Source: Gracilimonas sp964505215 (lineage in GTDB: Bacteria; Bacteroidota; Rhodothermia; Balneolales; Balneolaceae). Taken from it: a stretch of 64,000 nucleotides of DNA. Below, in pieces: positions 58,708 to 64,000 of the stretch (position 1 is its first letter; each line of letters starts with the position of its first letter). The DNA is taken from NCBI GenBank assembly GCA_964505215.1, contig CAZDGU010000001.1:186001-250000 (forward strand), in the 5' to 3' direction. The position numbers and the translations under genes were made by a program. The notes below the pieces were generated by a model that was not told the DNA's origin, searched no databases, and saw nothing but the letters and a program-made list of their open reading frames with translations.

Positions 58708-59385
58708 ATGATGAAGAAAAAAAATGAAGCTAAAAGAAAAAAGAAGCCCTGGCCCACTAAAGATGCCATGGAGCAGATTTATGAAATGAATCTTTGGGGA
58801 ACTGACCATTCTGATTTTTATTCCGGCATTGGATCGCATCACCCCGAAATTGTACAGCCTTACCTTGAAACGGTGACATCTTTTTTAAATTCCTTCGATG
58901 AACCGCTTAGTGTATGCGATTTAGGTTGCGGTGATTTTAATGTTGGCAAAGAGCTGGTTCGGCATTCCAAACGGTTTTTTGGGGTTGATATAGTCACGGA
59001 TCTCATAGAACACAACAGGGAAAAGTTTAAGGCAGAGAATTTGTCTTTCCACTGTTTAGACATAGCAAAAGATGATTTACCCTCCGCTGATTGTGCTTTA
59101 TTGCGACAAGTATTGCAACATCTCTCAAATATGGAAGTGAAAAGTATAACGAAAAAGTTAGCTGCTTTTAAATACGTTATCGTAACAGAGCACGTGCCCG
59201 GCGGCGACTTTGTGCCTAACATGGATATTATCTCAGGTCAAGGTACCCGGCTGAAAAAGAACAGTGGTGTAAACCTATTAGCTCCACCATTTAATTTCGA
59301 AGTGAAGGAGGAAAAACAGCTGTTGTCTATTCCCGCGAAAGATCATCAAGGCGTAATCGTTACCACACTTTTTACAGTGTTTTGA
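58708..59385 (+). CDS. Class I SAM-dependent methyltransferase
   Basis: 225 residues from ATG 58708 (a second ATG follows at 58711; the frame extends to a TTG at 58687). Very basic start (MMKKKNEAKRKKKP). The SAM-binding loop is SVCDLGCGDFNVGKEL (motif I), with RFFGVDIVTDLIEH (motif II), then SFHCLDIAKDDLPSADCALL and LRQVLQHLSNMEVKSI. Substrate unknown. A family R repeat follows. Confidence 0.83.
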   Translation: MMKKKNEAKRKKKPWPTKDAMEQIYEMNLWGTDHSDFYSGIGSHHPEIVQPYLETVTSFLNSFDEPLSVCDLGCGDFNVGKELVRHSKRFFGVDIVTDLIEHNREKFKAENLSFHCLDIAKDDLPSADCALLRQVLQHLSNMEVKSITKKLAAFKYVIVTEHVPGGDFVPNMDIISGQGTRLKKNSGVNLLAPPFNFEVKEEKQLLSIPAKDHQGVIVTTLFTVF

Positions 59386-59429
59386 AGTGTTTTTGCTGAA
59401 TTGTGACGGAGACTTGGTACACACTTTCA

Positions 59430-59538
59430 TTTTCTCGCTGAGTTGCGCAGAGGAATGCGCAGAGTTCCGCTGAAGGAAAAATAAAAACTCTGTGAGACAC
59501 TGTGCCAAACTCTGTGCAAATCTGCGGTAACAAAAAAT
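59430..59538 (+). repeat. Family R dispersed repeat, copy 3
   Basis: TTTTCTCGCTGAG, GCGCAGAGGAATGCGCAGAG, TTCCGCTGAAGGAAAA, AAACTCTGTGAGACACTGTG and TCTGCGGTAACAAAAA. Nearer to copy 1 than to copy 2. Confidence 0.7.
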
Positions 59539-59661
59539 TGGGCTGAACTGCCAAAATTTCATCGTTAAATTTCAACTTTTACCTTCTTGTTTGAGATATT
59601 CCTTTTATATTTGAAACCGCTTTTTTAAACGATCAAGCTATCATTTACATAAAATCAGAAG

Positions 59662-60966
59662 ATGTCCAAAAAAGACGCCGCCCAAAACAACTACTACAAA
59701 GAGCCTGTCCCCCATTTAACCCAAGATTCTCCCTTTGCCGACATGATGGAACGCTTTCGGTTTGCCGCCGATATTCTGGATTTAGACCAGGGCGTATTCA
59801 ACTATCTGGCAAGTCCTGAAAAAACGGTGATGGTTTCCATTCCGGTAACTATGGATGACGGACGCATTGAAGTTTTTGAAGGCTACCGGGTTATTCATAA
59901 CGATATTCTCGGCCCGTCTAAAGGAGGCGTTCGCTATTCTGATGATGTTACTATTGATGAAGTAAAAGCATTAGCCGCCTGGATGACCTGGAAATGCGCC
60001 GTGGTAAACGTTCCTTTTGGCGGAGCGAAAGGTGGAGTTCGGGTAAATCCCAAAAAACTGTCCCAAAACGAGCTGGAGCGGCTTACCCGTCGCTACACTG
60101 CCAATATGCTGGACGTTTTCGGCCCCGATCGGGATATTCCCGCTCCTGACATGAATACCAACGAGCAGGTAATGGCCTGGATCATGGACACCTACAGCAT
60201 GAAGCACAACAAAACAGAAAATGCTGTTGTTACCGGAAAGCCTATTATTTTGGGAGGTTCAAAAGGACGAAAAGAAGCTACCGGCCGTGGCGTTGTTACC
60301 TGCACGCTGGCTGCTTTGAGAAAGCTGAATATTTCGGCAACCGAGGCTTCGGTAGTAGTACAGGGTTTTGGAAATGTGGGTTCGGTTACTGCCCGGCTTA
60401 TTTATGAGCAAGGCGCTAAAGTAATTGGCATTGCAGATATTACCGGCGGCTATTACAATAAAAATGGAATTAACGTACCGGAAGCCCTTCGGTATTCTTT
60501 AGCCAACGGCAACACGCTGGAAGGTTTTGACGGAGCCGAACAAATTTCAAACGACAAGCTTCTGGAATTAGAGTGTGATGTACTCATTCCGGCTGCCAAA
60601 GAAAACCAAATCACCAAGGATAACGCCGCTAATCTCAACGCAAAAATTATAGCAGAAGGTGCCAACGGACCAACCACAGCAAATGCGGATAAAATTTTGG
60701 AAGATAAAGGCATTATGGTCGTCCCCGATATTTTAGCCAATGCAGGCGGCGTAACCGTTTCGTATTTTGAATGGGTACAAAACAGGCACGGCTATTACTG
60801 GACCGAAGAGCGCGTAAATCGACGCTTAAACCGGATGATGCGGGAAGCTTTTGACAACTTGTTTATGGTGAGTGAAAAATATAATATTACACTTCGTCAA
60901 GCCGCTTATGTGTACTCTATAGACCGAGTAGCCACTACGCTGAAGCTGCGCGGTATTTATGCTTAG
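59662..60966 (+). CDS. gdhA: Glutamate dehydrogenase (Glu/Leu/Phe/Val dehydrogenase family)
   Basis: Interconverts glutamate and 2-oxoglutarate plus ammonia. 434 residues (hexameric short type). ILGPSKGGVRYSDDVTIDEV binds substrate; catalytic lysine in NVPFGGAKGGVR (about 114-125); DIPAPDMNTNEQVMAW follows. Rossmann domain begins VVVQGFGNVGSVTARLI (about 233-249). All key motifs intact. Cofactor preference cannot be fixed by eye. It is followed after three bases by an RsbW-like gene. Confidence 0.96.
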   Translation: MSKKDAAQNNYYKEPVPHLTQDSPFADMMERFRFAADILDLDQGVFNYLASPEKTVMVSIPVTMDDGRIEVFEGYRVIHNDILGPSKGGVRYSDDVTIDEVKALAAWMTWKCAVVNVPFGGAKGGVRVNPKKLSQNELERLTRRYTANMLDVFGPDRDIPAPDMNTNEQVMAWIMDTYSMKHNKTENAVVTGKPIILGGSKGRKEATGRGVVTCTLAALRKLNISATEASVVVQGFGNVGSVTARLIYEQGAKVIGIADITGGYYNKNGINVPEALRYSLANGNTLEGFDGAEQISNDKLLELECDVLIPAAKENQITKDNAANLNAKIIAEGANGPTTANADKILEDKGIMVVPDILANAGGVTVSYFEWVQNRHGYYWTEERVNRRLNRMMREAFDNLFMVSEKYNITLRQAAYVYSIDRVATTLKLRGIYA

Positions 60967-60969
60967 TGA

Positions 60970-61377
60970 ATGAAATTATTACAAACCCTTAGCTTACAAT
61001 CTACCCATCAAGAAATTGAACGCGTGGAGGAATTACTCCTCGCGCTTCAGAAAAAGCTTGGTTTCAACGATGAGCTTTTTGCTCGCCTTCAGCTAACCGT
61101 TTCTGAAGCCGCTACCAACAGCTTGATACATGGCAATAAATTAAATCCTGAAAAAGCTATAACTATCCGGGCTTTTGAACAGGAAGGAAAGCTGATTTTT
61201 GAAATTAAGGATGAAGGCAAAGGGTTTGAACCGAAAGAAATTCCCGATCCCACCGCCGAAGAAAACCTGTTAAAAACCGGCGGACGCGGTCTGTTTTTGA
61301 TGAAAGAATACGCCGACAAAGTTCAGTACTTAGAAAATGGCACCAAGCTCCGCTTAGAGTTTTCACTTAGCGATTAG
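60970..61377 (+). CDS. RsbW/SpoIIAB-like ATP-binding protein (anti-sigma kinase fold)
   Basis: 135 residues of a GHKL ATPase: N box RLQLTVSEAATNSLIHGNK (about 41-59), G1 EIKDEGKGFEPKEIPDPTAE (78-97), G2 TGGRGLFLMKEYADKV. The family includes serine-kinase anti-sigma factors that hold a sigma factor or phosphorylate an anti-anti-sigma (STAS) protein. No sigma or STAS gene is nearby. The gene begins three bases after gdhA, so it is co-transcribed with it. A link with gdhA is not obvious. Confidence 0.88.
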   Translation: MKLLQTLSLQSTHQEIERVEELLLALQKKLGFNDELFARLQLTVSEAATNSLIHGNKLNPEKAITIRAFEQEGKLIFEIKDEGKGFEPKEIPDPTAEENLLKTGGRGLFLMKEYADKVQYLENGTKLRLEFSLSD

Positions 61378-61389
61378 TAAGCCGATAAA

Positions 61390-61576
61390 AGCAAAAATGG
61401 CAAAACGGCGAGCGTTGCTAAAACCGGCTGCTACATTCCCGAGATTGCTTCGGCGGTTGAAAATAACGGACATGGTTTGCAGGGCAGCGCCTCGGAAAAA
61501 TACTTTTTCCGTCTGACCGCTGAATATAATTAGGCTGACTGAATACGTTCTGGCGCGGTCCGACGGATGTTAACGG
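61390..61576 (+). repeat. Family A repeat, copy A8 (5' hairpins missing)
   Basis: GGCGAGCGTTGCTAAAACCG, CCCGAGATTGCTTCGGCGG, AGGGCAGCGCCTCGGAAAAA, CCGTCTGACCGCTGAATATA, TAGGCTGACTGAATACG, GCGCGGTCCGACGG, joined to family C. Confidence 0.75.
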
Positions 61577-61583
61577 CAACCGG

Positions 61584-61750
61584 ATTCAGTGAACAGGGAG
61601 CAGTTTGCAGTGATCAGGATTGGTCGGCAAGGTGGTATTGAGCATGAAATTGCAGTGCTGCCCATAGCCACCAACACCTTCCGCATGCGCAGCGAGCTGC
61701 ACATGGCACCTTCCTCAAGGAAGGACTTTTTATTACTCGTTTTTGACAAC
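61584..61750 (+). repeat. Family C repeat, copy C2
   Basis: TTCAGTGAACAGGGAGCAG, AGTGATCAGGATTGG, CCAACACCTTCCGCATGCG, GAGCTGCACATGGCACC, TTCCTCAAGGAAGGAC, TTTTTATTACTCG; follows A8 with the same short spacer (GATGTTAA-GGCA) as A6-C1. Confidence 0.75.
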
Positions 61751-62066
61751 CCCATACACAATTAACCCATTCCCAAAAATCGTCCACCGTAAATTGATCA
61801 GCGATCTTTCGTAAATGAAATTACTCCTTTAAAATACGTACAAAGTAAATTCCACCATTCCCACCTCCAATCGTCCTTCAGTAAATGAGTCATCACTCCT
61901 AACCATCACCATTGAAAGTGACTTCTTTTTAGTTAGGCTCGCTCACTCCGGAGCTTTCTGACCTTTTATTTCTTTTCACATCAGCCCAAAAAATGAATAA
62001 AAACTATATTTTTTGTTAATTATTGAATACATGACCCACATCAGAATCCCAAGTTTCCGTTTACAG

Positions 62067-62232
62067 ATAAAGCGGTTGCACACATTATTTTTATAACCGG
62101 ATGCTTAGACTTCAAATAAAGAAAAATCACCCCTGAATTTACTGAATAAGCGGTTTTAAAGAAATTCTGCCCGATTTTAAAACCGATAAACATGAACTTT
62201 ATAAAGAATTTCATCCCTGAAAAAAAGCGGTA
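62067..62232. promoter_or_regulatory. Three regularly spaced AAGCGGT elements
   Basis: AAAGCGGTT at 62069-62077, AAGCGGTT at 62148-62155 and AAAGCGGTA at 62224-62232, spaced by about 78 bases, in the 300 bases before the histone-like gene. Candidate binding sites of an unknown factor. Confidence 0.3.
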
Positions 62233-62373
62233 CTTAGCATAGGGTTAAAAAATAATTTAAAAAAAATGCCTGAATTTCATTTTTTAATTTGACTCAATAA
62301 CACCGATTGAATAGCTTCAACGCTCTTTCTGAATACAGAAATTAACTTAAAACTAATAAAACGGAGCTACATA

Positions 62374-62550
62374 ATGAGTAGAGTTGAAGAAATCAAAAAC
62401 CTCGTAGATGAAACCGCAGTAGAAATGGAAAAATTCTACGACAAGGGTAATAAAGCAGCCGGAACACGTGCTCGCAAGGGTCTTCAGGAGTTGAAAAAAT
62501 TAGCCCAAGAGATTCGTCTTGAAATTCAGGACATCAAAAACAAAGGCTAA
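62374..62550 (+). CDS. Mini histone H1-like DNA-binding protein
   Basis: 58 residues, too short for a usual size cut-off but clear: MSRVEEIKNLVDETAVEMEK followed by FYDKGNKAAGTRARKGLQEL and KKLAQEIRLEIQDIKNKG. The KGNKAAGTRARK core with flanking helices is the pattern of small Bacteroidota histone H1-like (Hc1-like) proteins, abundant nucleoid proteins. GGAG lies 11 bases before the ATG, and an excellent terminator follows, so it is a compact, probably highly expressed unit. Confidence 0.9.
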   Translation: MSRVEEIKNLVDETAVEMEKFYDKGNKAAGTRARKGLQELKKLAQEIRLEIQDIKNKG

Positions 62551-62574
62551 TACGTACAGTCTTTAGTTTGTTAG

Positions 62575-62604
62575 AAAGCCGCTTTATTAAGTGGCTTTTT
62601 TTAT
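62575..62604 (+). terminator. Terminator of the histone-like gene
   Basis: AAAGCCGCTT-TATT-AAGTGGCTTT stem (one G-T pair) followed by a T run. Confidence 0.9.
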
Positions 62605-62692
62605 TTGAGAAAGTTTTTAAAAAGTAATGTTCACTATCAACCAAACCGATTTCACAATGAATGTTCAAAAATTGCTATCAAGTGAAAAACAC

Positions 62693-63589
62693 ATGAAGTA
62701 TTTCAGCTCCTTTATTATGCTGTTATTGATTGCCGGATGCAGTTCCTCCTCTACTCCAAAAACCATTGCACAGCTGGAAACGGCTATTAGCGAGCGACTG
62801 GAAGAGCCGGAAGGTGAGTTTGCGGTGGTTTTCCAAAGTTTAGACGATGCTGATGTTTCTGTGTTGATTAACGAAAATGAGCGTTTTCACGCTGCCAGTA
62901 CCATGAAAACGCCTGTTATTATGGAGCTTTATAAGCAGGCTGAAGCCGGAAATCTTTCTCCGAGTGATTCTATTCAAGTCCACAACTCTTTTAAAAGCAT
63001 TGTGGATGGCAGCGACTTTTCGATGGATGTTACCGAAGATGGGGAACAAGATTTGTATCACCAAATGGGGCAAAAAACCACGCTTTACCATCTCGCTTAC
63101 CGTATGATTACCCGAAGCAGTAATCTGGCTACCAACATTCTTATCGACCGGCTGGGTGCTGAAGAGGTCACGAAAACCATGCGCTCCATCGGGGCCGACA
63201 GTATTGAGGTGCTGCGCGGCGTGGAGGATATTAAAGCCTACGAAGCCGGACTCAGCAACACAACCACCGCCTTGGATTTAGCTATTTTGTTTGAAGAGCT
63301 TGCCCTTGGTAATTTACTTTCCGAAGATTCCAAAACAGCTATTATTGAGATTCTGAAAGACCAGAAGTTTAATGATATGTTCCCGGCCAAGCTCCCTAAA
63401 GACACACCTGTAGCACATAAAACCGGCTGGATTACGGGTGTCAACCACGATTCAGGCATTATATACCTGCCCGATGGTGGTTCTTTCGTGCTTGTCTTTC
63501 TATCCAAAAACGCTCCCAATCGCCCGGAGGTCTTAGAAGCAGCCGCCGATGTTGCGAAGCTTTGTTATGACTTTATGATGCTGCAGTAG
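62693..63589 (+). CDS. Class A beta-lactamase-like serine hydrolase lipoprotein
   Basis: 298 residues from ATG 62693, which opens a proper lipoprotein signal (MKYFSSFIMLLLIAGC, C16); the frame extends to 62627, which would bury the signal. Catalytic set is complete: S69-TM-K72, the SxN motif S142-S-N144, and K243-T-G245 in AHKTGWITG. The omega-loop region LDLAILFEELALGN holds Glu candidates. Could be a true class A beta-lactamase (MIC determinant) or a related penicillin-recognising or esterase enzyme. It is the active counterpart of the pseudoenzyme at 21762. Confidence 0.88.
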   Translation: MKYFSSFIMLLLIAGCSSSSTPKTIAQLETAISERLEEPEGEFAVVFQSLDDADVSVLINENERFHAASTMKTPVIMELYKQAEAGNLSPSDSIQVHNSFKSIVDGSDFSMDVTEDGEQDLYHQMGQKTTLYHLAYRMITRSSNLATNILIDRLGAEEVTKTMRSIGADSIEVLRGVEDIKAYEAGLSNTTTALDLAILFEELALGNLLSEDSKTAIIEILKDQKFNDMFPAKLPKDTPVAHKTGWITGVNHDSGIIYLPDGGSFVLVFLSKNAPNRPEVLEAAADVAKLCYDFMMLQ

Positions 63590-64000
63590 CGTGCTTAGCT
63601 GTGGTTGGGTTGATGAATGCAACTGTCATTCCTAAGATTGCAGGGTTTTCAGCTATCAGCTAAAATTTGAATTAGGAAATGAACATGCGAGTGTATTTAA
63701 ACTCGCTCCCAACGACCCCGTTGGGAGCTCTGTAAAGAACCACCCGGTTCAAAGCAAAAATCTTACCAAGGTGTACGTTGGTGAGATCAGCTGCCACATT
63801 CCCGAGATTGCTTCGGCGGTTGAGTTGTTGGGTAGAGTTATGACAGACAGCGCCTCGCAAAAGGTTCTTCTGCGAGGAGTGTTATTTTTTAGGCTGAAAA
63901 ACTCAAAGATTGCACGACGCGGCAGTTTCGTGAATGTGTTTGGGGTTTTGAGTAGCGCTTTGCCTGTTTCCGCCTCGCAAAGGTGATTTTTAAGAAACCC
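63590..64000. other. Repeat-rich end of the window
   Basis: Contains a TTTCAGCTATCAGCTAAAAT unit (about 63649) and family A copy A9. Plus and minus frames of 60-70 codons here are not considered genes. Confidence 0.65.
63702..63965 (+). repeat. Family A repeat, copy A9 with alternative 3' end
   Basis: CTCCCAACGACCCCGTTGGG, GAACCACCCGGTTC, TCCCGAGATTGCTTCGGCGG, CAGCGCCTCGCAAAAG, then the A4-type tail: CTGCGAGGAGTGTTAT, CACGACGCGGCAGTTTCGTG, AATGTGTTTGG. Confidence 0.75.

Larger units (their letters stand above)
61378..62373. other. Repeat-rich intergenic region, about 1 kb
   Basis: Left half: composite element A8-C2 (61390-61750). Right half (61760-62373): AT-rich upstream region of the histone-like gene, containing three AAGCGGT elements near 62069, 62148 and 62225 and presumably the promoter. 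No gene recognised. Confidence 0.7.

Noticed and set aside
62627..62692. Upstream start of the serine hydrolase
   Set aside because: The longer form places 22 polar residues before a perfect lipoprotein signal, so the ATG at 62693 is preferred.
63771..63986. 71-codon plus-strand frame at the right end
   Set aside because: Consists of family A copy A9; an equivalent frame is not kept in the other copies.

Overview
The window looks like chromosomal DNA of a moderate-GC, Gram-negative bacterium of the Bacteroidota/Rhodothermota/Balneolota kind, most probably a Balneolaceae relative (Balneola/Gracilimonas-like). This is inferred from gene content and style, not from a database search. The signs are many lipoproteins with Bacteroidota-type domains (DUF4920, DUF2911, a bladed-propeller lipoprotein), a Bacteroidota-type mini histone H1, a CarboxypepD-like plus TonB receptor, few Shine-Dalgarno sequences, and a functional-looking flagellin system, which is rare in Bacteroidota proper but known in Balneolota. 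No rRNA, tRNA, CRISPR array or intact transposase was seen.

Layout. Bases 1-1.1 kb: end of a propeller-like gene and a CxxC protein. 1.3-8.2 kb: housekeeping genes (aconitase; then a compact run pgsA-pgpA-pyrE-miaB-membrane protein). 8.3-9.6 kb: a propeller lipoprotein coupled to a small secreted Cys peptide. 10-24.6 kb: decarboxylase, DoxX, lipoate ligase, a cytochrome c / heme A synthase / Crp-Fnr group, an iron-binding lipoprotein behind a long palindrome, DUF971, DUF4920, Nei, DUF819, a three-gene operon starting with a catalytically dead beta-lactamase-like protein, and an ankyrin gene. 24.9-35.7 kb: radical SAM protein, amidohydrolase, pyrG-nudix, GDPD and rlmB, interrupted by two repeat-rich intergenic blocks. 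35.7-39.3 kb: a probable copper-uptake operon (Cys/His-rich protein, YtkA-like Met/His-rich lipoprotein, OprC-like TonB receptor). 39.5-50.8 kb: a flagellar island with two identical flagellins, a TPR-GT41-FkbM fusion glycosyltransferase, fliS, fliD, a FliT-like gene, a FlgM-like gene and a sigma-54 response regulator. 51-58.5 kb: a minus-strand metal-efflux cluster (two P-type ATPases of different classes, a CDF exporter and an HMA-AraC regulator). 58.7-63.6 kb: methyltransferase, glutamate dehydrogenase, RsbW-like kinase, a mini histone H1 and an active-type class A serine hydrolase.

How the genes work together. The flagellar island carries sigma-28-like promoters upstream of both flagellins and fliS, which suggests one late-gene regulon containing filament, cap, chaperones and a candidate anti-sigma factor. 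The GT41-FkbM fusion sits between flagellins and chaperones and is a good candidate for flagellin glycosylation plus O-methylation. The copper-uptake operon and the metal-efflux cluster lie on either side of the flagellar island.

Intergenic DNA is unusual. At least five dispersed repeat families (called A, B, C, D and R here) fill the long gaps at about 26-27.5, 34.6-35.7, 41, 42.6-43.4, 50.8, 53, 61.4 and 63.7 kb, together with a heptamer tandem array. Families A and C occur fused as a composite element at two places.
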